Source: an uncultured Novosphingobium sp. (GTDB taxonomy: Bacteria > Pseudomonadota > Alphaproteobacteria > Sphingomonadales > Sphingomonadaceae). Taken from it: a stretch of DNA of 11,615 nucleotides. The stretch covers positions 1-11,615 of the forward strand of contig CALCQB010000224.1 of assembly GCA_937897535.1 (NCBI GenBank), read 5' to 3'. The first letter of the stretch is position 1. Each line of letters starts with the position of its first letter. The notes beneath the pieces were generated by a model. The model saw only the letters and a list, made by a program, of their open reading frames with translations, ran no database searches and was not told the origin of the DNA. The position numbers and the translations under genes are program-made. This document shows, piece after piece, positions 1-5,899 of the stretch.

Positions 1-1155
1 GGGGTTGCGGTCACTCACGCATCGCTGCTCAACAACCTGGCCGGCCACAGCGAGGGGATGCGCGTCCAGCAATCGGATCGCTGCATCAGCTGGCTGCCGT
101 GGTATCACGACATGGGGCTGGTCGGCTGCTTCCTGTCGCTGATCGCCAACCAGATTTCGGCCGACTACCTCAAGACCGAGGATTTCGCGCGGCGGCCCTT
201 GGCCTGGCTCGATCTGATCAGCCGCAATCCGGGCACCTCGTGCTCCTATTCGCCGACCTTCGGTTATGACATCTGCGCGCGGCGCATCTCCAGCCAGAGC
301 CATGTCGGCGAACGGTTCGACCTGTCGCGCTGGCGGATCGCCGGCAACGGCGCCGACATGATCCGCCCCGACGTGATGCAGGGCTTCGTCAACGCCTTTG
401 CCCCCGCCGGGTTCAAGGCCAGCGCTTTCCTGCCCAGCTATGGTCTGGCCGAAGCGACGCTGGCGGTAACGATCATGCCGCCGGGCGAAGGGATCCGGGT
501 TGAACTGGTCGAGGAAGAGCGCCTGTCGGGTGCTCCGCGCGATCTGTCCCGCCCGGCCCGCTACCGCGCGATCGTCAACTGCGGCAAGGCGGTCAAGGAC
601 ATGGCGCTGGAAATCCGCGGGCAGCACGGCGAAGTGCTGGCCGATCACCACATCGGCAAGGTCTGGTGCAAGGGTCCGTCGGTGATGGCCGGCTACTTCC
701 GCGACGACGAGGCGACCGCGGCCTGCATGGTCGGCGGCTGGCTCGATACCGGCGATATGGGCTATCTGGTCGATGGCTACCTGTTCATTGTCGGCCGGGC
801 CAAGGACATGATCATCATCAACGGCAAGAACCATTGGCCGCAGGACATCGAATGGGCGGTCGAGCAATTGCCCGGCTTCAACCATGGCGACATCGCCGCG
901 TTCTCGGTCGAGACCGACAGCGGCGAGGAATCGGTCGCGGTGCTGGTCCACTGCCGGGTGTCCGATCCGGCCGAACGCCAGCGCCTGCACGACACGATCC
1001 GCGACAAGGTCCGCTCGATCCTGGGCCATCCGGCGATCGTCGAACTGGTCCCCCCGCGCACCTTGCCCCGCACCAGCAGCGGCAAGCTCAGCCGGGCCAA
1101 GGCCAAGAAGCAATACCTGGCCGGAGAGATCGAGCCGTTCAAACTGGCGGCTTGA
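1..1155 (+). CDS. Fatty-acyl-AMP ligase (FAAL), 5'-truncated by the window edge
   Basis: The C-terminal 384 residues of an ANL-superfamily adenylating enzyme are visible; the start and the P-loop lie upstream. Motifs in order, numbered within the fragment: the tail of motif A3 (GVAVTHASL, 1-9), LPWYHDMG (32-39), YGLAEATL (147-154), DTGD (249-252), GRAKDMIIINGKNHWPQDIE as A8, and the C-terminal SSGKL with the adenylation lysine at 362. The NHxPQDIE form of A8 is typical of fatty-acyl-AMP ligases rather than acyl-CoA ligases. Such enzymes activate a fatty acid as acyl-AMP and usually pass it to an acyl carrier protein. In sphingomonads and Caulobacter a FAAL-type acyl-ACP synthetase works in sphingolipid synthesis, but no partner gene is visible here, so that role is only a possibility. 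The frame is clean to TGA. A long-chain acyl-CoA ligase is the less likely alternative. Confidence 0.9.
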   Translation, partial: GVAVTHASLLNNLAGHSEGMRVQQSDRCISWLPWYHDMGLVGCFLSLIANQISADYLKTEDFARRPLAWLDLISRNPGTSCSYSPTFGYDICARRISSQSHVGERFDLSRWRIAGNGADMIRPDVMQGFVNAFAPAGFKASAFLPSYGLAEATLAVTIMPPGEGIRVELVEEERLSGAPRDLSRPARYRAIVNCGKAVKDMALEIRGQHGEVLADHHIGKVWCKGPSVMAGYFRDDEATAACMVGGWLDTGDMGYLVDGYLFIVGRAKDMIIINGKNHWPQDIEWAVEQLPGFNHGDIAAFSVETDSGEESVAVLVHCRVSDPAERQRLHDTIRDKVRSILGHPAIVELVPPRTLPRTSSGKLSRAKAKKQYLAGEIEPFKLAA

Positions 1156-1204
1156 CGGCAAGGCCGACCGTTCCCCAATCCCCTTTCGGGACGATCCCGC
1201 CTCT

Positions 1205-1232
1205 TTGCAATCGCTTCGCCACGCACTATCGT
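1205..1232 (+). promoter_or_regulatory. Weak candidate sigma70 promoter before the 84-residue gene
   Basis: TTGCAA (1205-1210) and TATCGT (1227-1232) are separated by 16 bases; each matches the consensus at 4 of 6 positions. The implied start near 1239 gives a leader of about 38 bases to the ATG at 1277. It lies in the 121-base gap after the acyl-AMP ligase gene, where nothing else is evident. It is a weak match that could arise by chance. Confidence 0.25.
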
Positions 1233-1276
1233 CCCTTTCCCGGGTCGCGACGGGATTGCCGACAGGGAGTGGGGCA

Positions 1277-1531
1277 ATGGGCGAGAATGTGCAGGATCGC
1301 GAGAGTTTTGGGGTGCTGGTCGGTTGGGCGCACCACGCGTTCAACAACCGGCTCGACCTGACGCTGCAATGTGTCCAATCCTCGCGGCTGCAGGACCGGC
1401 GCGAGATCGACGATCACCACATCGTGATGACCCCGCAACAGGCCGCGGTCCTGGCCAACTACCTGTTCCAGATTTCCGGCCAGACCCCGCCCGAACCGCG
1501 CAAGGGGCTGTTTCGGCGGTTACTCGGCTAG
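1277..1531 (+). CDS. Small hypothetical protein, 84 aa
   Basis: I do not recognise this family. The ATG at 1277 is preceded by a purine-rich GGGAGTGGGG stretch (1265-1274) that can serve as ribosome binding site, and the frame runs to TAG at 1529-1531. The protein is soluble-looking, with no signal peptide or membrane segment. It has a histidine/asparagine-containing N-terminal half (GWAHHAFNNRL), an acidic-then-histidine stretch (REIDDHHIVM) around residues 42-51, a likely helix (TPQQAAVLANYLFQ), and a basic C-terminus (RKGLFRRLLG). The frame is open much further upstream in-frame, but that extension overlaps the ligase gene and has arginine-rich shadow composition, so I chose 1277. It is probably a lineage-specific gene of unknown role. 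Confidence 0.6.
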   Translation: MGENVQDRESFGVLVGWAHHAFNNRLDLTLQCVQSSRLQDRREIDDHHIVMTPQQAAVLANYLFQISGQTPPEPRKGLFRRLLG

Positions 1532-1534
1532 TAT

Positions 1535-1557
1535 CTGTTTCAGCGAAACTGAAACAG
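1535..1557. repeat. Perfect 9-bp inverted repeat (hairpin or operator)
   Basis: CTGTTTCAG (1535-1543) and CTGAAACAG (1549-1557) are exact inverted copies around the 5-base loop CGAAA. It begins three bases after the stop of the 84-residue gene. The position suits a transcript-end hairpin, although no T-run follows, so an intrinsic terminator is not proven. An operator for a dimeric regulator is the alternative. Confidence 0.5.
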
Positions 1558-1562
1558 CGCAC

Positions 1563-1636
1563 CACCGGCCCGCTCCCCCTCCCGGCCACCCACGAGAGTA
1601 CCCTGAATGGGTGGCCGGGAGGGGAGCGGGCCGGTG
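1563..1636. repeat. Long imperfect inverted repeat, 29-30 bp arms
   Basis: The left arm 1563-1592 and right arm 1608-1636 are complementary along their whole length except for one extra C in the left arm (run of five C at 1575-1579 against four G at 1621-1624). The loop is 15 bases (1593-1607). The stem is very GC-rich and would fold strongly as RNA, or as a cruciform in DNA. It lies between the 84-residue gene and the telA operon. Possible roles are a bidirectional transcript barrier, an mRNA-stabilising element or a copy of a dispersed palindromic repeat. Copy number cannot be judged from one window. Confidence 0.7.
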
Positions 1637-1640
1637 ATGC

Positions 1641-1656
1641 TTCCACGTGAGTGGAA
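1641..1656. repeat. Short inverted repeat TTCCAC-GTGA-GTGGAA
   Basis: Six-base arms (1641-1646 and 1651-1656) flank a 4-base loop, directly after the long hairpin and before the telA promoter candidate. It could be a small operator or a minor stem. The spacing to the candidate -35 at 1677 is compatible with a regulator site, but there is no other support. Confidence 0.3.
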
Positions 1657-1676
1657 CAGCCACCAAGCAACGCTCG

Positions 1677-1705
1677 TCGACACTGGTCTGTCTTACATCG
1701 ACAAT
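1677..1705 (+). promoter_or_regulatory. Candidate sigma70 promoter for the telA operon
   Basis: TCGACA (1677-1682, 5 of 6 to TTGACA) and GACAAT (1700-1705, 4 of 6 to TATAAT) are separated by 17 bases. Transcription would begin near 1712, leaving a leader of about 65 bases before the ATG at 1777. It is the best promoter-like match in the gap before telA, but only a pattern match. Confidence 0.35.
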
Positions 1706-1776
1706 ACAGCTTGCATCGCGCGGGTCGCGGTCCCACATTGGTTGGACCCGTTTTGCAAGGACCCGGAACGATCACC

Positions 1777-2982
1777 ATGGCCACCACGCCGACCGAAACC
1801 GCTGCCCCGACCCTGACCTTGACCCCGCCCGATCCGGTGCCGGTGATTCCGGTCGAAAAGGCCGTTGGCCTGGTCCCGGTTGCGCCCGAGCACAAATCCA
1901 AGCTGGAGGAAAAGGTCGATGCCTTCGTCGCCGACCTGATCGCTTCCGACGCCAATTCACCCGAATTCGGCAAGAAGGTCGATGCGATCACCAACATGGG
2001 CCGCAAGGAAATCATGGCCGCGTCGGGGATGTCGAACCGTTTTCTCGACCGGCCGATCCGGGCGATGGACAAGGATTCGGGGGTCGGTGCGAACCTCGCC
2101 GAACTGCGCAAGACGGTCGAGACGCTCGACCCCGGCAAGCAGGGCAAGCTTTCGAAGGGCCGCAAGTTCCTCGGCATCATCCCGTTCGGCAATTCGATGA
2201 AGCGCTATTTCCAGAGCTATGAAAGCGCGCAGGGCCATATCCAGGCGGTCCTGGGCCACCTCGGTTCGGGCAAGGACGAGCTGTTGATGGACAACGCCGC
2301 GATCGACGTCGAGCGGCAGAAGCTGTGGGAGGCGATGGGCAATCTGGAACAGATGATCCACATCTCCCGGACGCTCGACACCAAGCTCGAGGAAAAGGCC
2401 GCCGATCTGGATGCGACCGATCCGGCCAAGGCCAAGGCGATCCGCGAGAGCGCGCTGTTCTATGTCCGCCAGCGGACCCAGGACTTGCTGACCCAGATGG
2501 CGGTGACGGTGCAAGGCTACCTCGCGCTCGATCTGGTCAAGAAGAACAACGTCGAACTGGTCAAGGGCGTTGACCGCGCCAGCACCACCACGGTCGCCGC
2601 ACTGCGGACTGCGGTGACGGTATCGCAGGCAATGGCCAACCAGCGGCTGGTGCTCGAACAGGTTACCGCGCTCAACACCACCACGGCGGGGCTGATCGAT
2701 TCGACCGGCACGCTGCTGCGCGAGCAGACCGGCAAGATCCACGAAATGGCGGCCTCGTCCACGATCCCGCTCGAAACACTGCAGCGCGCCTTCCAGAACA
2801 TCTACGACACGATGGACAACATCGACACCTTCAAGGTCAAGGCGCTCGAAAGCATGAAGCAGACGGTGACCACGCTGACGGCCGAGGTCGAAAAGTCGAA
2901 GGGCTACATCGCCCGCGCCGAAGGGGCCAACCAGGCCCAGATCGCCGGCGATGCGCCCAGCCTGCTGAGCCTGGAGGGCTGA
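1777..2982 (+). CDS. telA: TelA/KlaA family protein (toxic anion resistance family)
   Basis: A 401-residue cytoplasmic protein of the TelA family (Pfam PF05816), which includes plasmid TelA (tellurite resistance) and Bacillus YaaN (about the same length). The first 35 residues are a proline- and threonine-rich tail. Family-typical helical sequence follows, including GNSMKRYFQSYESAQ (138-152), LEEKAADLDATDPAKAKAI and a long predominantly helical, coiled-coil-like C-terminal half. There are no membrane segments. The ATG at 1777 was chosen because the only earlier in-frame start, a GTG at 1651, lies inside an inverted repeat and would add a non-family extension. The ribosome binding site is weak (GGAACG, 1764-1769). 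It heads a compact operon with an XpaC-like gene, a pairing also seen in Firmicutes (xpaC-yaaN). The family's biochemical role is unsettled and tellurite resistance should not be assumed. Confidence 0.88.
   Translation: MATTPTETAAPTLTLTPPDPVPVIPVEKAVGLVPVAPEHKSKLEEKVDAFVADLIASDANSPEFGKKVDAITNMGRKEIMAASGMSNRFLDRPIRAMDKDSGVGANLAELRKTVETLDPGKQGKLSKGRKFLGIIPFGNSMKRYFQSYESAQGHIQAVLGHLGSGKDELLMDNAAIDVERQKLWEAMGNLEQMIHISRTLDTKLEEKAADLDATDPAKAKAIRESALFYVRQRTQDLLTQMAVTVQGYLALDLVKKNNVELVKGVDRASTTTVAALRTAVTVSQAMANQRLVLEQVTALNTTTAGLIDSTGTLLREQTGKIHEMAASSTIPLETLQRAFQNIYDTMDNIDTFKVKALESMKQTVTTLTAEVEKSKGYIARAEGANQAQIAGDAPSLLSLEG
2973..2978 (+). promoter_or_regulatory. Ribosome binding site fixing a TTG start
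   Basis: GGAGGG sits 5 bases before the TTG at 2984, inside the last codons of telA. No ATG or GTG in the same frame is near it, so this near-ideal Shine-Dalgarno supports TTG as the start codon of the XpaC-like gene. Confidence 0.7.
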
Positions 2983-2983
2983 C

Positions 2984-3730
2984 TTGGCTGGCGAATCCCA
3001 CCAGTCCGACGTAATCATCGGCGCGGCCCGGCGAACGCTGGTTGACCAGCGCGCGGGCGGGCGACGGCGTTCGATCGGGCGCGGCGCAGCACAGATTCGC
3101 TCCGGGCACTACTGGCGCAAGGTCCGCAACATCGCGGTGGCGGGCGTGGCGATCTGGCTTGGCCTGGGCATCCTTGGTTCGATCATCGGCGGGATCGGCT
3201 TTACCGGACTGCTGTTGGGGGTGGCGGTCAGCGCTGGCGCACTGTTCCTGTTCGGCAAGTATCCCAGCTTCAAGATGCCGACCCGGGCCGACCTAAACCC
3301 GGCCGACACCGATGTCCGCGCGCTGGTCGGGCGGACCGAGCTGTGGCTCGAGACCCAGCGCCGCGCGCTGCCTCCGCCAGCGGTGCAGCTGGTCGACCAG
3401 ATCGGCTTGCAACTCGATGGCCTGGCCGCACAGCTGGCTTCGGTCGATCAGGATCATCCCAAGGCCGCCGAGGTCCGCAAGCTGGTCGGCGAACATCTGC
3501 CCAACGTGATCGACGGCTACCGCAAGATCCCCGACGGGATGCGCTATGAACAGCGCGCCGGTTCGACCCCCAACCAGCAGTTCATGGGCGGGCTGGAGCG
3601 GATCAGCGACGAGATCGATTCGATCACCCGCCAGCTTGCGGCCGGCGCGATCGACAACCTGGCGATCACCACCCGCTATCTCGACTACAAATACGGCGAC
3701 GCTTTGGACGAGCCGAAGGAGACCCCATAA
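2984..3730 (+). CDS. xpaC: XpaC-like membrane protein (5-bromo-4-chloroindolyl phosphate hydrolysis family)
   Basis: A 248-residue protein starting at TTG one base after the telA stop; GGAGGG at 2973-2978 supports this start. The N-terminus is basic and cytoplasmic (RRTLVDQRAGGRRRS). Two closely spaced membrane segments follow at about 50-70 and 72-91 (GVAIWLGLGILGS; GLLLGVAVSAGALFLF), then a long soluble helical domain to the end. This layout matches the XpaC family (PF10112), named after a Bacillus phenotype of hydrolysing an indolyl phosphate dye. No known phosphatase motif is visible, so the family name should not be read as an enzyme activity. In Bacillus xpaC sits beside the telA homologue yaaN; here the order is reversed. 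The products probably act together at the inner membrane. The family call is good, the function unknown. Confidence 0.78.
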   Translation: MAGESHQSDVIIGAARRTLVDQRAGGRRRSIGRGAAQIRSGHYWRKVRNIAVAGVAIWLGLGILGSIIGGIGFTGLLLGVAVSAGALFLFGKYPSFKMPTRADLNPADTDVRALVGRTELWLETQRRALPPPAVQLVDQIGLQLDGLAAQLASVDQDHPKAAEVRKLVGEHLPNVIDGYRKIPDGMRYEQRAGSTPNQQFMGGLERISDEIDSITRQLAAGAIDNLAITTRYLDYKYGDALDEPKETP

Positions 3731-4023
3731 TGCGCGTGCCTATCCCGCACCAGCTGGGCAAGGACGAAGCCCGGCGCCGGCTCAAGGCGCGCAGCCACGA
3801 GGCAGCCGGGCTGATCCCCGGCGGAGCCGATGTCGCGGTCGACTGGCCCAGCGAAGACCGCATGACCATGGCGATCAAGGCGATGGGCCAGTCGATCAGC
3901 ACGGTGATCGATGTCGAGGAGGAAGCGGTGATTTTCCAGCTCGACCTGCCGCCGGCATTGTCGTTCGTCGAGCCGATGATCCGCGGCGTGATCGCCGAAA
4001 AGGGGCAGAAGCTGCTGAAGTAG
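3730..4023 (+). CDS. Polyhydroxyalkanoic acid system family protein, 97 aa
   Basis: The start overlaps the XpaC-like stop by one base (TAATG at 3728-3732), so translation is probably coupled. The 97-residue protein begins MRVPIPHQLGKDEARRRL, the conserved opening of the PHA_gran_rgn family (PF09650). It continues with an alternating beta-type domain (ADVAVDW, AVIFQLDLPPAL) and ends in a lysine-rich tail after the stop-proximal helix (FVEPMIRGVIAEKGQKLL). It has no membrane segment or signal. Family members were named for occurrence near PHA-granule genes; no PHA synthase or phasin is visible here, so a role in granules is not shown. As the last gene of a telA-xpaC operon it may instead belong to that system. 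Confidence 0.8.
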   Translation: MRVPIPHQLGKDEARRRLKARSHEAAGLIPGGADVAVDWPSEDRMTMAIKAMGQSISTVIDVEEEAVIFQLDLPPALSFVEPMIRGVIAEKGQKLLK

Positions 4024-4031
4024 CAGCCGCC

Positions 4032-4460
4032 CTAAACCTCGAGATACATCCGCGGAATCCTGAGCTGCTGGGCCGAGATCTGGGTCTCGCGCAGGAACAG
4101 CACCAGCGCCCACATCAGCAGCGCCACCGCAACAAAGAACGTCGCGGCAGCGACCCGCTGCAGGTTCAGGGCAACCAGTTCTTCCAGGAACAGCACCGCC
4201 ACCGTGGTGCCGATGAACAGCCCGCTGACCACCATCAGCCGGATCGCGCGGGTAATCAGCGAAATCCGCCGGTCGATCATCCGGATTTCAGCCACCACTT
4301 CGTCGTGGTCCGGCCCTTCGGTCGACATGTGCCGGTCCTGCAGGTGGCGCGAGCGATCGACCACCCGGCCGAGCCGGCTCGACAGCAGGTTGAGGATGTT
4401 GCCGATCGCCACCAGGACGAACACCGGGGCAAGCGCGAGCTGGATGGTCTGGGCGATCAT
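4032..4460 (-). CDS. DUF2721 membrane protein, 142 aa
   Basis: The protein begins MIAQTIQLALAPVFVLVAIG, the usual opening of the DUF2721 family, which supports the ATG at 4460; longer upstream readings lack family character. Three membrane segments lie at about 7-27, 74-95 and 102-124. A charged cytoplasmic or periplasmic loop with arginine clusters (RLGRVVDRSRHLQDR) and an acidic stretch joins the first two. The family is widespread in proteobacteria and has no assigned function. The gene is convergent with the PHA-system gene (8 bases between stops) and divergent from the lipocalin gene, with an 84-base gap. The ribosome binding site is weak. Confidence 0.8.
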   Translation of the reverse strand: MIAQTIQLALAPVFVLVAIGNILNLLSSRLGRVVDRSRHLQDRHMSTEGPDHDEVVAEIRMIDRRISLITRAIRLMVVSGLFIGTTVAVLFLEELVALNLQRVAAATFFVAVALLMWALVLFLRETQISAQQLRIPRMYLEV

Positions 4461-4544
4461 GGCACAAAGGCTAGACCGGTGCGTTGCCGGTGGGAAGATG
4501 CTTGCAATCCTATGTTCATCCAAAACTTTCCAAAGGCCTGGACT

Positions 4545-5090
4545 ATGAACCGCAAAATCGTTTTCCCCGCCCTGGCCTTGATCGCACTTGGCCTGGCCGG
4601 CTGCGCCACGGTGTTTTCCAAACACCCGGTCGGCAATGCTGCCGTGCCCCAACCGGCCAAGAGCGTCGCGCTCAACCGGTACCTCGGAAAATGGCACGAA
4701 CTGGCCCGTTACGAACAGGGCTTCCAGAAGGACTGCGAGGGCGTCACCGCCGAATATTCGCTCAAAGAGGACGGCAAGATTGCGGTGCTCAACCGCTGCC
4801 GCAAGCCCGATGGCTCGATCAAGGATGCCAATGGTACGGCCAAGATCGTCGATGCCGCGACCAACGCCAAGCTCAAGGTCAGCTTCTTCGGCCCGTTCTA
4901 TGGCGATTACTGGGTGCTCGATCATGCCGACGACTATAGCTGGGCGATCGTGGGTGAGCCTTCGGGCCGCTACCTGTGGCTGCTCAGCCGTGCGGCCAAG
5001 CCCGGCCAGGCGCGGCTGGATCAGCTGATCGCGCGGGCCGGGGCGCTGGGCTACGACACGAGCATGCTGCGGATAACGCAACAGCCCTGA
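4545..5090 (+). CDS. blc: Blc-type outer-membrane lipocalin lipoprotein
   Basis: A 181-residue bacterial lipocalin close in length to E. coli Blc. Residues 1-19 form a lipoprotein signal ending in the lipobox LAGC, with the lipidated cysteine at 20; alanine follows, so sorting to the outer membrane is expected. The lipocalin signature GKW occurs at 48-50 (YLGKWHELARYEQGF), followed by beta-strand sequence including FFGPFYGDYWVLDHADDY and SGRYLWLLSR. Lipocalins of this group bind lysophospholipids or fatty acids and are linked to membrane maintenance. An in-frame ATG at 4512 would put eleven residues before MNRK; the 4545 start gives a standard signal peptide and has AAAGG (4531-4535) upstream. 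Its stop abuts the stop of the convergent TonB-like gene. Confidence 0.88.
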   Translation: MNRKIVFPALALIALGLAGCATVFSKHPVGNAAVPQPAKSVALNRYLGKWHELARYEQGFQKDCEGVTAEYSLKEDGKIAVLNRCRKPDGSIKDANGTAKIVDAATNAKLKVSFFGPFYGDYWVLDHADDYSWAIVGEPSGRYLWLLSRAAKPGQARLDQLIARAGALGYDTSMLRITQQP

Positions 5091-5094
5091 TCAG
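5087..5094. repeat. Palindrome formed by back-to-back stop codons
   Basis: CTGATCAG is a perfect 8-base palindrome. Its two halves supply the TGA of the lipocalin gene (5088-5090, +) and the TGA of the TonB-like gene (5091-5093, -), with no base between them. It is too short to be a terminator on its own, so the two messages must end inside each other's genes or by Rho. Confidence 0.5.
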
Positions 5095-5819
5095 AAAAAG
5101 AACTTCTGCTGCCAGTAGAAAGTCGAGGTAACCGGCTCGCCCGCCGCATTGGTGGCCGGTTTGAAGCGCAAGCGTTGCTGCGCCAGCACGCAGGCGACCG
5201 CGTCGGTCTCGGGAAAGCCGCTCGATTTGTAGACTCGGCAGGCGGTGGCCCGGCCGCTCGGGGCCACGGTCAGCGCCAGGATCACCGCCTTGCCGACCCG
5301 CGCCTCGCGCCCGCCCGGCGGGACCGGGAAGTCCCTGGCATTGTCGATCTGACCTGAAATATGCTGCGCCTTGGTCACCGCGCCGCCGCCCTGGCCGGTG
5401 CCGGTCCCGCCCGCGCCCGGACCGGTGCCGATTCCGCCAGCCCCGGTGCCGCTGCCCTGGCTGGTCGCGCCCGAAGTAACCGCGCTGCCGGTCGAGCTGG
5501 CCCTGGGTGCAGGAACCTTGGCGATCGGCACCTTGGGTTCGGGGGCCTTGGTCGGTGCAGGCACGGCTTTCTTGCCTGCCGCCCCTTGATCGCCCGCCGC
5601 CTTGGGCGCTTGCGCCGGGGGTGGCGGAGGCGGCGCGGTGATCGTCACGCTGAAGGTCGACAGCACCTTTTCGACCGCCTTGGCGGTGAAATCGGGGGCA
5701 AAGGCCCGGATCAGCCCCAGGATCACCACGACATGCAGCAGCGCCACCAGCACGATCACGCCCAGCTTGGTCCGCACCGGGGGATCGGGGTTATAGTCGT
5801 CGGGATCGGGGGTGATCAT
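5091..5819 (-). CDS. TonB-like energy transducer
   Basis: A 242-residue protein with TonB layout. It has a short cytoplasmic tail (MITPDPDDYNPDPPVRTK), one membrane anchor at about 19-38 (LGVIVLVALLHVVVILGLI), a proline-rich periplasmic linker at 62-107 (six consecutive prolines, then PAPTKAPEPK), and a glycine/threonine-rich linker at 112-146. The C-terminal TonB domain at about 154-242 contains VTVAPSGR-like sequence, SSGFPETDAVAC and LRFKPA. Such proteins transmit proton-motive force through ExbB-ExbD to outer-membrane receptors. No exbBD or receptor gene is nearby. The frame is open to an ATG at 5870, adding 17 residues. I prefer 5819 because it gives the usual tail length and leaves 80 bases for promoters before the divergent solute-binding gene. 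Neither start has a strong ribosome binding site. Confidence 0.82.
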   Translation of the reverse strand: MITPDPDDYNPDPPVRTKLGVIVLVALLHVVVILGLIRAFAPDFTAKAVEKVLSTFSVTITAPPPPPPAQAPKAAGDQGAAGKKAVPAPTKAPEPKVPIAKVPAPRASSTGSAVTSGATSQGSGTGAGGIGTGPGAGGTGTGQGGGAVTKAQHISGQIDNARDFPVPPGGREARVGKAVILALTVAPSGRATACRVYKSSGFPETDAVACVLAQQRLRFKPATNAAGEPVTSTFYWQQKFFF

Positions 5820-5899
5820 TGCCACGATATGCCAAAGGCTTGGGACAAGGGCAATCGCCCGGCTTTTCATTGGTTAATGCGCTCGCTAGGGGTTTTCCC

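Noticed and set aside
1156..1276. Terminator after the acyl-AMP ligase
   Set aside because: Short C/G runs such as CCCCTTTCGGG form only weak stems without a T-run.
1651..1776. GTG at 1651 as the telA start
   Set aside because: It sits in an inverted-repeat arm, lacks a ribosome binding site and would add a 42-residue non-family extension.
1957..3018. Long open frame on the minus strand opposite telA and the XpaC-like start (353 codons)
   Set aside because: Rich in arginine, histidine and leucine with no domain pattern; it mirrors the strong codon bias of telA, whose own protein is a clear family match.
2984..3730. Reading the XpaC-like protein as a phosphatase
   Set aside because: The family name comes from a dye-hydrolysis phenotype; I see no phosphatase motif.
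4475..4491. ACCGG/CCGGT inverted repeat between the DUF2721 and lipocalin genes
   Set aside because: Five-base arms in GC-rich DNA are expected by chance, and no promoter elements are placed around it.
3546..4544. Long in-frame extension upstream of the lipocalin
   Set aside because: It would cross the XpaC-like, PHA-system and DUF2721 genes in other frames with arginine/proline-rich nonsense; the lipoprotein signal at 4545 sets the true start.
5820..5899. Promoters in the gap between the TonB-like and PotD-like genes
   Set aside because: The best matches (for example TTGCCC and CATATC on the minus strand) reach only 4 and 3 of 6 positions and would start transcription almost at the ATG.
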